A DNA stretch of 64,000 nucleotides, taken from contig JAPFBL010000561.1 of assembly GCA_026182355.1 (NCBI GenBank), positions 62,001 through 126,000 on the forward strand. Reading direction: 5' to 3'. A program made the position numbers and the translations under genes. The notes beneath the pieces are model-generated. The model made no database searches. It was not told the origin of the DNA and saw nothing but the letters and a program-made list of their open reading frames with translations. Position 1 is the first letter of the stretch. Every line of letters begins with the position of its first letter. Shown one piece after another: positions 1 to 10,987 of the stretch. Source of the stretch: Hermatobates lingyangjiaoensis (Eukaryota > Arthropoda > Insecta > Hemiptera > Hermatobatidae).

Positions 1-213
1 TATACAGTATCTCAGAGAATGCAAAGCCTGAAGACCAAACAACCACGAAGACGACACATTCCCTTATTGACTGACTCCCCCATTCTTGACAATGTTTACT
101 GACCCAACAAAAACAGCAGGATGAGAATCTAGCAGTAGTGGGCCTCTGGTCCGGAACTGCTATTACAACATGCACTGTTGTGCATGATAATATTCGTTGG
201 TCGTTGAAAATCC
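1..213 (+). repeat. dispersed repeat copy 1
   Basis: About 95% identical to 37030-37237, starting TATACAGTATCTCAGAGAAT in both. No ORF is visible. The copy may extend beyond the left edge of the window. Confidence 0.85.
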
Positions 214-339
214 TAATATTAAGAGGAAATAAATATTAATTATTTATAATTTTCATTAATGAAAATTTCTTATGATAAGTTTTAATCAACAGTCTTATAC
301 TGAGTATTATACCATAAATACTCACTCGCCTACACAAAC

Positions 340-460
340 AACATCATCAAAAAAAAATTCACAAAATGACTTCTAGGTTCTAGCAACATGTAATTCCGTC
401 AAAATCTTATGATCGAATTTTTTTACTATCACCATACTTTACCTATAGTAAAGTAAAAAT
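340..460. repeat. dispersed repeat Z
   Basis: Contains ACATGTAATTCCGTCAAAAT and the near-palindrome ACTTTACCTATAGTAAAGT. Related copies lie at 11625-11740 and, in part, at 28140-28215 and 28600-28690. A poly-C run of about 25 follows at 520-545. Confidence 0.55.
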
Positions 461-749
461 TCATGTATAATTTAACATTACCAGTTCTATTTTTTTATTT
501 TTGATATTCATGCTGCTGCCCCCCACCCCCCCCCCCCCCCCCCCACCAATTGTGAAGCCTAACAGGAAGTTTCTGTTTTCAAGATTTAATAAAAAAAAAC
601 ATGAATAACAGTCGCCATAATTTGTCAACAATAAAAGTTATGGGTCGTTTAGTTTTTATTAATAATCGTTGATTTAATATGATTTTTTTTTTAATGTATT
701 ATAACATTTTAAAGTAAACTTATCATGTAAGAGGATTTTGATCTTTACA

Positions 750-813
750 TAAAAAAAAATCTCGAGTGGCCTACACTCAACTTTACTATAACTAAACTTA
801 ATATCAAACTTCT
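750..813 (-). mobile_element. 5'-truncated LINE tail (same family as 44.2-50.2 kb)
   Basis: The minus strand reads AAGTTGAGTGTAGGCCACTC followed by an A/T-rich end, the same 3' terminus as the LINE ending near 50230. Only about 60 bp remain. Confidence 0.7.
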
Positions 814-901
814 TGGGTATATAAAAAGATTTCACATAAACACGTGAAACAGCAATCAATGATCAAACCGCAATAAGAAATGGGAAAACAAGACTAAGAT
901 C

Positions 902-930
902 TTTCAACCGTAACAAGCGGTCTTCGTCAG
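902..930 (-). ncRNA. hammerhead ribozyme core, family H1
   Basis: CTGACGA ... GAA. Stem I GACT/AGTC, stem II ACCG/CGGT with loop CTTGTTA, palindromic stem III AGATCT, then U17. All pairs are intact. Confidence 0.85.
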
Positions 931-1350
931 AGTCAAAAACCCAACTGAACACTAGATGCAGAAAACATCTGGTGAGGAGTTGAGAAGAGTGAGAGGGAAG
1001 AGTGGTATTTTAAAAAGGTGAAAGTGCAGGAAAGGACTAATGTCCAGAAAGGGATGTTTGGGGAAACAAAGGAGTACAGTTCAGGTGGCTAAGGGTTTTT
1101 GTAAAGCTGAAAAATTAAATAATATAGATATCGATAATTTAAATATTTTAAAAGGAAAAATTTTAATTTTTCAGCTTTACAAAAACCCTTAGCCACCTGA
1201 ACTGTACTCCTTTGTTTCCCCAAACATCCCTTTCTGGACAGTAGTCCTTTCCTGCACTTTCACCTTTTTAAAATACCACTCTTCCCTCCCACTCTTCTCA
1301 ACTCCTCACCAGATGTTTTCTGCATCTAGTGTTCAGTTGGGTTTTTGACT

Positions 1351-1379
1351 CTGACGAAGACCGCTTGTTACGGTTGAAA
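1351..1379 (+). ncRNA. hammerhead ribozyme core, family H1
   Basis: Inverted partner of the core at 902-930, with identical pairing elements (GACT/AGTC, ACCG/CGGT, AGATCT). Confidence 0.85.
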
Positions 1380-1553
1380 GATCTTAGTCTTGTTTTCCCA
1401 TTTCTTATTGTGGTTTGATCATTGATTATTACTACTCCTGAAAATAATTCTAACGTAGTGTTATCAGTTATTATGTGGTATTTATTCATTATAGGGTAAA
1501 AATCAAATGAAATGATCTCCACATATAAAAATTTAATCGTATAAAACAACGCG

Positions 1554-1580
1554 TTTCGAACCCATAGTGTTCTTCCTCAG
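1554..1580 (-). ncRNA. hammerhead ribozyme core, family H2b
   Basis: CTGAGGA ... GAA, stem II GAACAC-TAT-GGGTTC with one mismatch, palindromic stem III ACGCGT, then U17. Confidence 0.7.
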
Positions 1581-1617
1581 TCATTAACTAAGTGTGGAAT
1601 TAACCCTTAGTTAATGC

Positions 1618-1644
1618 CTGAGGAAGAACACTATGTGTTCGAAA
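1618..1644 (+). ncRNA. hammerhead ribozyme core, family H2b
   Basis: CTGAGGA ... GAA, stem II GAACAC-TAT-GTGTTC fully paired, stem III ACGCGT, then U17. Confidence 0.8.
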
Positions 1645-1899
1645 CGCGTTGTTTATAAGATTAAATTTTTATATGTGGAAACTATTTGATTAGCTTTTTA
1701 CACTACAATCTAAAAATAAGTATGAAAAGAGAAATAATATTCGTATTTAAAACAAAAATACGATGTTTTTTACTTTTCTTTTTCATTTTCACTTTGATCT
1801 TCTTCACTTCCACTCGTTTCATTACGGTCCATGTCACACTTCATCGTACATCGTATATGATGGAGAGTAAATCATCGTGTATCGAGACAAATTTTTATT

Positions 1900-2040
1900 C
1901 TAAATTTACGCCAGAAATATGTAACATGTCGCCTATAGTAGATATACTTTACTGTATAGACGAATTTATGAGTGTTGTTCAGGAAAATTAGGATACGTGT
2001 TAGGAAATAGCTATCAGTTAAGTTTAATGTTATTTTTTAA
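1900..2040 (+). pseudogene. Penelope-like element ORF remnant
   Basis: The peptide NMSPIVDILYCIDEF resembles NMSTIGDVLYCVDEI at 20217-20262, which lies just after a hammerhead. It is probably a decayed start of a Penelope-like ORF. It lacks a continuing frame. Confidence 0.45.
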
Positions 2041-2261
2041 TAATGGATATTTAAAGGATGGTCAGCCACCAAAAGTTACACATATTGATATATGTATTTA
2101 AATTTGGAATGAAGCACCAAATAAGTAATATGAAACACAAAAGTACTACAGGGTGGGCCAAAAGTCACTTCGGGTTTTTAATATGCTGTCAATTTGCTAA
2201 ATATAGTTATTATTAATTTTTTTCAGATAATATTATATTAGAATCATTAGAAATTAATCAT

Positions 2262-2750
2262 AGAAAAGTACAGCATTCCAGAAAGAACGCAAATTGTCAA
2301 ATTATTCTATCAAAATCGTGAGTCAATTATTTCAACTCAAAGAGCATATAGCTCTAGGTGCATTACCAAGTGAGAAATGCACCTAGTGACAATGCAATAA
2401 GAAGCATAGTTCGTCGGTTTGAGCAACAAGGTGAATAACTGACCTTCCACGAACTGGGAGACCTCGGAATGTAAGAACAGATGAAAACCGTGAAAGTGTA
2501 AGGGAAAGTGTCGAAGAGACTGCAACAACATCAACTCGAAGACGCTCAACTGAACTTGGGATATCCCGAAGTTTTTGCCAACAAGCCACGAACCTTGCAA
2601 GAACTGAAGGACAATATTTGAAATGAAATCATGGATCTAAACCGTAATCCAAAAATTTTCCGAGCAGTCAGTGGATCTGTATTGGAAAGGGCTATAATGT
2701 GCCAGAATGAGAATGGTCGACATTTAAAAGATGTTATTTTTCATAAATAA
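2262..2750 (+). pseudogene. decayed mariner-type transposase
   Basis: Broken frames give YSIPERTQIVKLFYQN, IRSIVRRFEQQG, TDLPRTGRPRNVRTDENR and SVRESVEETATTSTRRRS (helix-turn-helix region of the mariner-like family). After a deletion comes a typical C-terminus, CQNENGRHLKDVIFHK. The DDE/D catalytic core is missing. Confidence 0.7.
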
Positions 2751-2814
2751 GTTTTATTCTGTTCCTTTGTTAAAGTTACCCAAATAAATTTCCTGACTTT
2801 TGTTTATATTGTTA

Positions 2815-2925
2815 AAAAGATTTCACATAAACACGTGAAACAACAATCAATGATCAAACCACAATAAGAAGTCTTGTTTAAGTAGTCTTGTTTTCCCATT
2901 TCTTATTGTGGTTTGATCATTGTTT
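2815..2925. mobile_element. mini H1 foldback without ribozyme core
   Basis: Arms with GATTTCACATAAACACGTGA and GATCAAACCACAATAAGAA face TTCTTATTGTGGTTTGATCA. The hammerhead part is deleted. It is nested inside the mariner element. Confidence 0.7.
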
Positions 2926-3069
2926 GTTTATATTGTGTTGAAATTTCATAATTATAACTACAACAATAAAAAAGATCTTAAAGGTTAAAAGCCCGATGTG
3001 ACTTTTGGCCCACCCTGTATTTTTACCTGTGGACTCTTTATAATTTTGTGGACTTTTATAATAATGTGG

Positions 3070-3900
3070 ACCGGTGGGAGTTCATGTGGGCCTAAAGGGG
3101 TCGATGTGAACCCTTGGTGGTTCATGTGGACATATGGTACAGTGATTTATGCGTACCTAGAGGGGTTTATGTGAGCTTGTAGGGGTTCATGTGCACATAT
3201 AGGGCTTTATGTGGACATGTGGGAGTTTATGTACACATTTGGGGGTTCATGAGGACATATAGAGGTTTATGTGGATTCGTGAGGACACATAGGGGTTTAT
3301 GTGGAACCATGAGGGTCATATAGGGGTATATCTGGACCTGTGGGGGTTCATGAGGACATATAGAGGTTTATGTGGACCTGTGGAGGTTCATGAGGACATA
3401 TAGGGGTTTATGTGGACCATGAGGGTTCGTGAGGACAGATAGGGGTTTATGTTGACCTTTGGAGGTTCATGAGGACATATAGGGGTTTATGTGGACCATG
3501 AGGGTTCGTGAGGACAGATAGGGGTTTATGTTGACCTTTGGAGGTTCATGAGGACATATAGGGGTTTATGTGGACCATGAGGGTTCGTGAGGACAGATAG
3601 GGGTTTATGTTGACCTTTGGAGGTTCATGAGGACATATAGGGGTTTATGTGGACCCGTAGAGGTTCGTGAGGACATATAGGGGTTTATGTGGACCCATGG
3701 GGGTTCGTGAGGACACATAGAGGTTTATGTGGACCTGTGGCGGTTCATGAGGACATATAGGGGTTTATGTGGATATGTGGCTGTTCATGAGGACATATAG
3801 GGGTTTATGTGGACCCATGGGGGTCCTTGTGGACCCGTGGGGGTTCATGAGGACATATAGGGGTTTATATGAACCCGTGGGGGTTCATGTGGACCACATT
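3070..3900 (+). repeat. minisatellite (GGACATATAGGGGTTTATGT type)
   Basis: Degenerate units of about 37 bp, including three near-identical 77-bp higher-order units at 3400-3640. It lies 3' of ZMAT2 and no ORF is visible. Confidence 0.8.
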
Positions 3901-4243
3901 GAGAATCCCAGATCAAAACCCTTAAAACTTTAATAAACTATAAAAAAAAATTAGCGTTTGACATTTCTTGAAATTTTGAAACTCAATTATGAGGCATAAC
4001 GTTTTGATTCAGAAACTGACCTGTCCATAAACTACAAACCACATAGACCTGCGAAAAATTTTTTACCTTTGTGTTCTTTCTAACCCACATTTAAATGATT
4101 ATAGAGATATAAATTGAATATTATAAAAAATCACTTAATTTGTATTTGAATTACAAAATAATTTGTACATATATTTATATATATAAAAAAAATGAGATAT
4201 TTATCATAGGTTAGTATTTACAAAAAAAAAAAAGAAATAAATA

Positions 4244-7200
4244 TTATTTTTTTTTAGTAGTTCCAAAGCCAGAGAATCCCATTATGGATGCGAGTTCAGA
4301 TGGGAGACCTTTCACTGGGGTTTGTTCATCTTCATCAAGTTTACGCTTTCTTTCTTTTCTTTTCTCTTTTCTGTATTCGCGTAATTTTTCTTCCTAAAAA
4401 AAAAATTGGTATATACTTCAGAACCTCAAGTACACATTATCTAATTCAGAACCTCAAGTTAAAATCAGATCTTCAAATATACATTATCTAATTCAGAACC
4501 TCAAGTTAAGATCAGATCTTCAAGTATACATTATTTAATTCAGAACCTCAACTTAAGATCAGATCTTCAAGTATACATTATCTAATTCAGAACCTCAAGT
4601 TAAGATCAGATCTTCAAGTATACATTATCGAATTCAGAACCTCAAATTAAGATCAGATCTTCAAGTATACATTATTTAATTCAGAACCTCAAGTTAAGAT
4701 CAGATCTTCAAGTACACATTATCTAATTCAGAACCTCAAGTTAAGATCAGATCTTCAAGTATACATTATCTAATTCAGAACCTCAACTTAAGATCAGATC
4801 TACAAGTATACATTATCTAATTCAGAACCTCAAGTTAAGATCAGATCTAGAATTATACATTATCTAATTCAGAACCTCAACTTAAGATCAGATCTACAAG
4901 TATACATTATCTAATTCAGAACCTCAAGTTAAGATCAGATCTTCAAGTATACATTATCTAATTCAGAACCTCAACTTAAGATCAGATCTACAAGTATACA
5001 TTATCTAATTCAGAACCTCAAGTTAAGATCAGATCTACAAGTATACATTATCTAATTCAGAACCTCAACTTAAGATCAGATCTACAAGTATACATTATCT
5101 AATTCAGAACCTCAACTTAAGATCAGATCTACAAGTATACATTATCTAATTCAGAACCTCAAGTTAAGATCAGATCTTTAAGTATACATTATCTAATGGA
5201 AAACCTCAAGTAAAAATGAGAATCAGGAGTAAAGATGAACTATTTCAAAATCTCCAAAATTTTACTAATAATTTATTATAAGTAATCAAGAATATTACTT
5301 ATACACATAAGTAGAAGTGACCAAAATTTTATACATATTTAGGATGAATCACTAGTCAGTTTTTGGAGCTATCTGATTCCCGAATTTCCTTCTATTGTAA
5401 AAATAGCACTTGACACATTGCTGCCACTTCCCACTACCTAATTATGTAAAACTGGTTTTTCCTTTTATACTGCCATAAAAACTAAACACCTAAGTTGCTC
5501 TGTGTGACTTGAGAATCAAACTTTCATCTATAAAATCAAAAATGATAACAAAATAAACTTTGTGTTACAGTTGCTAATAATTCTGTTTCATGTGTAATGT
5601 TCTTGTGGAATATATGAAAATTAAAATCTTTTAGTTTTGAATTTTTCTTCGAAAAATACGCATTATAGTAATATTGTACTTTTTAATTGTTTTTAAACAT
5701 ACATATCCTTTTATAAACAGTATGTATGGTTTGCAATGCGAATTTTTAGAAGAAAAATTCAAAACTAAAAGATTTTAATTTTCATATTTTCCACAAGTAC
5801 ATAACACATGAAATAGAATTATTAGCAACTTTAACACAAAGTTTATTTTGTAATCATTTTTGGTTTTATAGTTGAAAGTTTGATTCTAAAGTCACACAGA
5901 GCTACTTAGGTGTTTAGTTTTTATAGCAGTATAAAAGGAAAAACCAGTTTTACATAATTAGGTAGTGGGAAGTGGCAGCAATGTGTGAACAGCTACTTTT
6001 ACAATAGAAAGACAATCGGAAATCAGATACAGTGGTACCTCGATTTTCGACCTCCTCACTATTCGAACAATTCGGTTTTCGACCAAAAAATGCTTCCGAA
6101 CTCGAACAAATTTCGGTGTTCGAACACTCAGACTGGGAACCAAAAACAGCCGAGTGGAGCCGAAACGTACGCAGCGTCACCCTGTATGCAATCACACCTC
6201 TGTTCAAAAGCTATGTAAATGATACAAAATGGTTTATATTACTTCTTTTTTATGTTTATTCTATATTATGTACACATTTAGGGTCTTTAATGTTGTTTAG
6301 ATACACGTTTTCTTAATTTTTTAGGTATTTTTCTTTGGCCAAAACGGATTAAAATACTTACCATTCTTTCACATGGGAAAAAATGTTTCAGTTTTCGAAC
6401 AAATCGGTTTTCGACCAACAAACTCGAACGAATTATGGTCGACAACCGAGGTACCACTGTTGTTCCAAAAACTGACTAGTAATTCATCCTAAATATGTAT
6501 AAAATTTTGGTCACTTCTACTTATGTGTATAAGTATTATTCGGTTTTATGATTCAAAAGAAACACAGAATAAATCCATAACGTATCATATCGTATGTTTA
6601 AAAACGATTAAAAAGTAATATTACTGCAAATCGTATTTTTCGAAGAAAACTTTGAAGCTCAAAGATTTAAATTTTCATATCTTCCAAAAGTATAAAACAC
6701 ATGAAACAGAATTATTAGCAACTGTAACACAAAGTTTATTTTTCTGAGGTAAAATGGATAAACCAACAAAAGTCTCCACACAAATGAAGTTTTATTCAAC
6801 GCGTTTCGAACACTTTGTGTTCATCATCAGGAAGACACTATAATACAAATTATATCTAATTTAGATATAAATTGTAATCTAAATTAGAAATAATTTGTAT
6901 TATAGTGTCTTCCTGATGATGAACACAAAGTGTTCGAAACGCGTTGAATAAAACTTTCATTTGTGTGGAGACTTTTGTTGGTTTATCCATTTTACCTCAG
7001 AATGAGTAAATACCACACAATTACGGATTGCACAACTAATGATTTAAAGTTTTTTTCTGTTTTTAGAGGAACACCACACAGTTTGTTAAGAAACTCCTGG
7101 GTTCCGCAGAACCCACTTGAGGAATCTCTGCTCTAAATCATACTCTCCCTTACCTCTTCCTGTATCTCTTTCATCCTTTGCTCCAAATGATATTCTTTCT

Positions 7201-9309
7201 TCCTCTCCTCGAGTTTCTTCTTGTTCACTTCAAATCTTTTCCTAACTTGATCCAATGAAGATCTCTCAACTCGCATTGACATACCAAGATTACGTTGATG
7301 TTTTTTCCCATTTATATGATCAAGGAAATTGATTGAATCTTTAACTACGCAATCGCAGACATTACAATAATACCTGAAACACAATCCAAATCTCACATAT
7401 ATATATATATATGTAAAGTATAAAAACATATAAATGATATGAGAATCGAATATGTACAGTGGACGCTACTTTTAATATTATCAGATTTCTTGATCACCGC
7501 CGCAAACAATAAAATTGGAAATATTAAAGTAACAGAATTCCTGATCACCGCCGCAAACAATAAAGTTGAAAATATTAAAGTAACAGAATTCCTGATCACC
7601 GCCGCAAACAATAAAGTTGAAAATATTAAAGTATCAGAATTCCTGATCACCGCCGCAAACAATAAAGTTAAAAATATTAAAGTAACAGAATTCCTGATCA
7701 CCGCCGCAAACAATAAAATTGAAAATATTAAAGTAACAGAATTCCTGATCACCCGCAAACAATAAAGTTGAAAATATTAAAGTAACAGAATTCCTGATCA
7801 CCGCCGCAAACAATAAAATTGAAAATATTAAAGTAACAGAATTCCTGATCACCCGCAAACAATAAAGTTGAAAATATTAAAGTAACAGAATTCCTGATCA
7901 CCGCCGCAAACAATAAAATTGAAAATATTAAAGTAACAGAATTCCTGATCACCCGCAAACAATAAAGTTGAAAATATTAAAGTAACAGAATTCCTGATCA
8001 CCGCCGCAAACAATAAAGTTGAAAATATTAAAGTATCAGAATTCCTGATCACTACCGCAAACAATAAAGTTGAAAATATTAAAGTATCAGTATTCCTGAT
8101 CACCGCCGCAAACAATAAAGTTGAAAATATTGTTTTCAACACCACTCTCTATGTTTTCATCTACATATGCTTGTGAATCTTTATTCTCAGAGATGAACTT
8201 TGTTAAGTTTCATAATGACAGATGAACTAGTAATTCGTGTATATCTCAATATTAAATTAAACTTGAAATAATTAAATTGTATTAAACAATATTAAATTAA
8301 AGTTGGATAATTTTAATTTAAGCTTAGAATATTTTAAATTAAACTCGGATTATTTTCAATTAACCCAAAAATGTTACAGTGTATCATGCTTTATCTGATA
8401 AAAATAATTTATTTAAATGAAATGAATAGGATTAATTCATAACTACTAATTATTCAAAGTTATTTGCTCAATGAAATAAAGTTTTCATTGAGGACTGAAA
8501 TGCTGATCATTTTAACTAATTTATTTTTATGATCAGTGCTATTATTATTATGATCAGTAATATATGAGTCACATGTTTATATGTATGCATATGTTTTCAC
8601 CATCTACAAATATTGACCAATCATTAAACACTAATTGTGCAGTTTGATATCACCAACAATTAGATTTGTTACTGATATGACTACGAAAAATCGACAAAAG
8701 AATTAACATTAATATTGATAACTAGGGGTTATAAGCGGAAATTGATAGCAAAGTGGGTTCAACAAGATCATGATAAGTTTAAAAAGAAAACTAGCAAAAT
8801 TATAACATGGGAACAGGTGAAACACAGAAACAAACACGTATATACATGAAATGTTTGATAATTACTGAAGGCAGCATTTTTAAAAATTCACCAAATTGTA
8901 TCAAAACACACCCTATAAAATAATAAGAATTTAAAGGTACGTATAGATTTTTCATAAATGAACTCACCCTCCTGTTTGCGCCGAAGAAGAATTTTTCGTA
9001 ATAACAACACTTTTTCCTAATTTCGAATCTAAATCAACCTTGTAATCTCTTTGCCTTAAAAAGTCACGTTTCACAACTGGTTGTTTTTGTTTCGATTTCT
9101 CTTGATTTTCTAATTCTTGTCTTATCCTTTCTGTAGCAAGTCTTTCGTATTCTTCTGCATCCCATTTCCTCCTGTGGTCCACATTTTTCTAAAAAAAAAA
9201 TAGTAATATTGGTAAGCCGTAATATTAATCAATGATTTATTAAAACAAAATAATCAAATAATTAAAAAGGATATAATTTAAAAATCAAACTCACACTACC
9301 ACTTGCCAT
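4244..9309 (-). CDS. ZMAT2: ZMAT2 / Snu23-like spliceosomal zinc-finger protein, 4 exons
   Basis: Exons are 9309..9295 (MASGS), 9188..8968, 7373..7154 and 4393..4244. All junctions are GT-AG and keep the frame, giving 606 nt and 201 aa; I recall the human protein as 199 aa. Exon 2 holds the conserved [13 protein letters not shown] and [13 protein letters not shown] stretches. Exon 3 holds the matrin/U1-type C2H2 finger [19 protein letters not shown] followed by [19 protein letters not shown]. It runs into a charged K/E-rich helix. Exon 4 ends [13 protein letters not shown] before TAA. The family (yeast Snu23) is a component of the U4/U6.U5 tri-snRNP and B complex of the spliceosome and acts in the nucleus. 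Introns 2 and 3 are filled with minisatellites and foldbacks. The gene diverges from the oxidoreductase gene that starts at 9713. Confidence 0.95.
4430..5205 (+). repeat. minisatellite in ZMAT2 intron 3
   Basis: About 18 units of 43 bp. The core is TTCAGAACCTCAAGTTAAGA followed by TCAGATCTTCAAGTATACAT. Units differ mainly as CAAGTT/CAACTT and CTTCAA/CTACAA. Confidence 0.9.
5285..6545. mobile_element. large palindromic element with nested Tigger-type MITE
   Basis: The outer arms (5285-5370 and 6475-6545, ATTTAGGATGAAT...) and inner arms (5405-5660 and 5750-6000, 80-90% identical) are inverted. The right arm is split by a TIR element at 6030-6459. A third partial arm follows at 6600-6745 (AAAGATTTAAATTTTCATAT). 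No complete ORF is present. Confidence 0.7.
6030..6459. mobile_element. Tigger/pogo-like MITE
   Basis: Termini CAGTGGTACCTCGATTTTCG and its complement (ACCGAGGTACCACTG). TA on the left, TT on the right. Same terminal type as 42373-42937. Confidence 0.65.
6804..6830 (-). ncRNA. hammerhead ribozyme core, family H2
   Basis: CTGATGA ... GAA, stem I TTC/GAA, stem II GAACAC-AAA-GTGTTC, stem III ACGCGT, U17. Confidence 0.85.
6913..6939 (+). ncRNA. hammerhead ribozyme core, family H2
   Basis: Inverted partner of 6804-6830 with the same fully paired stems. Confidence 0.85.
7475..8135 (+). repeat. minisatellite in ZMAT2 intron 2
   Basis: Units of about 53 bp (TTCCTGATCACCGCCGCAAA, then CAATAAAGTTGAAAATATT). 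A shortened variant (CACCCGCAAAC) alternates with the full one to give a 100-bp higher-order repeat at about 7730-7980. Confidence 0.9.
8150..8960. other. ZMAT2 intron 2 remainder, no feature seen
   Basis: Unique-looking AT-rich intron sequence with short ATTAAATTAAA motifs. No ORF, TIR or tandem array was recognised. Confidence 0.5.
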
Positions 9310-9712
9310 TGTTAAGTTTAAAACGCTATCACTATAACCCGAATAAAGATAACCTTCATATTTACGGTATAAATGGGAATTATCAACATATACAATATAT
9401 ATTTTCCATTAATAACAATATCACTTTTCCTGCAATTTTTTTAAATATATACTAAAAGGAAAGTTAAGCTTAAATTTAGCATAATTAGCTTTTAACAAAA
9501 TAATATATTAAAAATTAATATTGCAAAAAAATACAATTTATTTAATGATTATTAAAGGCAACAAAAGTAGACCTTTAAAGTTGTAAATAATTATTTTAAT
9601 AGCATTTTTTTATTTTGTATAATTTCTGGTTGAATTGGTGTTAACAAAGTGTAACCTTCTAAATGTAAGGTTAAAAGTTTAATATTTAAATGAATGCTAA
9701 AAAAACTAATAA
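9310..9712. promoter_or_regulatory. divergent intergenic region, likely shared promoter
   Basis: These 403 bp separate the ATG of ZMAT2 (minus) from the ATG of the oxidoreductase (plus). The stretch is AT-rich with no ORF and no clear TATA box or CpG-rich block. That it acts as a promoter is inferred only from the head-to-head arrangement. Confidence 0.4.
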
Positions 9713-10956
9713 ATGTCGGTAAAGGTGTTTCCTTTTCTATTAAGTAAATTATCAAATAGTTTTCTAGGTAATGCTGGAGTTAGAAAAGAAGTGCATAAAG
9801 TATTTTCATCTACTTATAAAGCGGCAGTAATTGAAGAGTCAGGGAAACCTTTTAAAATAACTGAATTAAAGAGTCAAAAGAAATTGAAAAAGGGTCAGGT
9901 AAGTGGTTTTTACATGTTGGAGAGCAATTACAATTGATTTAGTCAAATATATGCGACTTTTTTTTTTTTATTTTGTAGGCTAGGATAAAAGTGAAAGCAT
10001 GTTCTTTAAATAGTTTTGACTATCTTGTAACACAAGGGCAGAATCCAACACCTTTAAAGTATCCAGTTACTGTGGGTTATGAAATTACTGGGCAAGTTTT
10101 AGAAACGAATGAATGCACGGAGATAGCTAAAGGTGATAAAGTTTTGGCACTTAACAAAGATGATTTAGGAGGCCTTGCCGAGGAAGTTATTGTCAATCAA
10201 CAGGTATGTTTTCTTGATTCAGAGTTGAAATTTTTTTTTAAATGTTAACTTGTTTATTTTTTAGGATATTTGGTTGATGCCTAACAATGCCAACTATATT
10301 GAAGGGGCTGCTATAGCTGATTCGTTTGGTACTGCTTATCTAGGGCTTGTTAAATGTGGTCATTTGAAGGAAAAGGAAATTGTTTTGATAACTATGGCAC
10401 CAGGACATGGGTACGCCCCACTTGACTTAGCTGCACAGGTTTTCAAAGCAAAGGTTGGTAAATTACAAGTGACTTATTATCCAGAGGGATTCAGTTGTAC
10501 GCTTAGATGAGGAATATACCCGGTCGAACCCCACCTTGGGGGTAGTTACCAGTTTTTAAGAGCACACTCAATACGTGTTCCTTACCCATGGTAGGGGTCC
10601 GAGGTTAGATCCTCCTTCTTCTTTTTATTACTATTTGAGAGTGACTATAGCACTACGTTTTAAAAAAAACTATTGTACTTCCCCTCTACAACGCCTCCAA
10701 GAAGCTCAGCACTTTTGCTAGGTCCAGCAGTAAAAGTTTTTCTATGGTTTTGTTGAGTGTCCCGAAGCTACTACCTCTGTGCAGCAAATTTGTTTTACAG
10801 TCAGTCAGCAGGTGCAATGGTGTTTTTTCCTCTTCTTTACAGAATCTGTAAAAACCATCATTCATAATGTCCCTTCAGGCTCCCTATGTTTCGGGAGAAA
10901 GTGACTTTCTTTCTCCTTCTTCGGGTCCTTAGGTGTACTTAGCAGTTACTGTGTGG

Positions 10957-10987
<31 letters not shown>

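Larger units (their letters stand above)
821..1428. mobile_element. H1 hammerhead foldback element (long form)
   Basis: The arms 821-1130 and 1145-1428 are inverted copies. The outer part carries GATTTCACATAAACACGTGA on the left only; both arms have GATCAAACC(A/G)CAATAAG and an H1 hammerhead core. The inner part contains GTACTCCTTTGTTTCCCC, which is also the 3' UTR sequence of the Penelope-like fragments at 33.4-33.9 and 61.3-61.7 kb. This makes it a non-autonomous Penelope-like derivative. Confidence 0.75.
1462..1710. mobile_element. H2b hammerhead foldback
   Basis: Inverted arms (CCACATATAAAAATTTAATC and its complement) flank two opposed hammerhead cores around a 20-bp centre. The same family recurs, with a longer centre, at 53127-53820. 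Confidence 0.75.
2149..3017 (+). mobile_element. mariner-like DNA transposon, internally deleted
   Basis: TIRs CAGGGTGGGCCAAAAGTCAC and its near complement end at 3017, flanked by TA on both sides (IS630-Tc1-mariner behaviour). It contains a decayed transposase and a nested small foldback (2815-2925). Confidence 0.8.
6746..7045. mobile_element. H2 hammerhead foldback in ZMAT2 intron 3
   Basis: Near-perfect inverted arms (AATGGATAAACCAACAAAAG...). The end AAATACCACACAATTACGG matches the right end of the Penelope-like insertion 31911-32755, so the two share termini. Confidence 0.75.

Noticed and set aside
4288..4491. Plus-strand [15 protein letters not shown]...
   Set aside because: Antisense to ZMAT2 exon 4 and running into the minisatellite.
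4430..5205. CRISPR-like array
   Set aside because: Units abut without unique spacers, and this is an intron of an animal gene; it is a minisatellite. The same holds for the other arrays.
7393..8145. ORFs with repeated [16 protein letters not shown] peptides
   Set aside because: Minisatellite translation in ZMAT2 intron 2.
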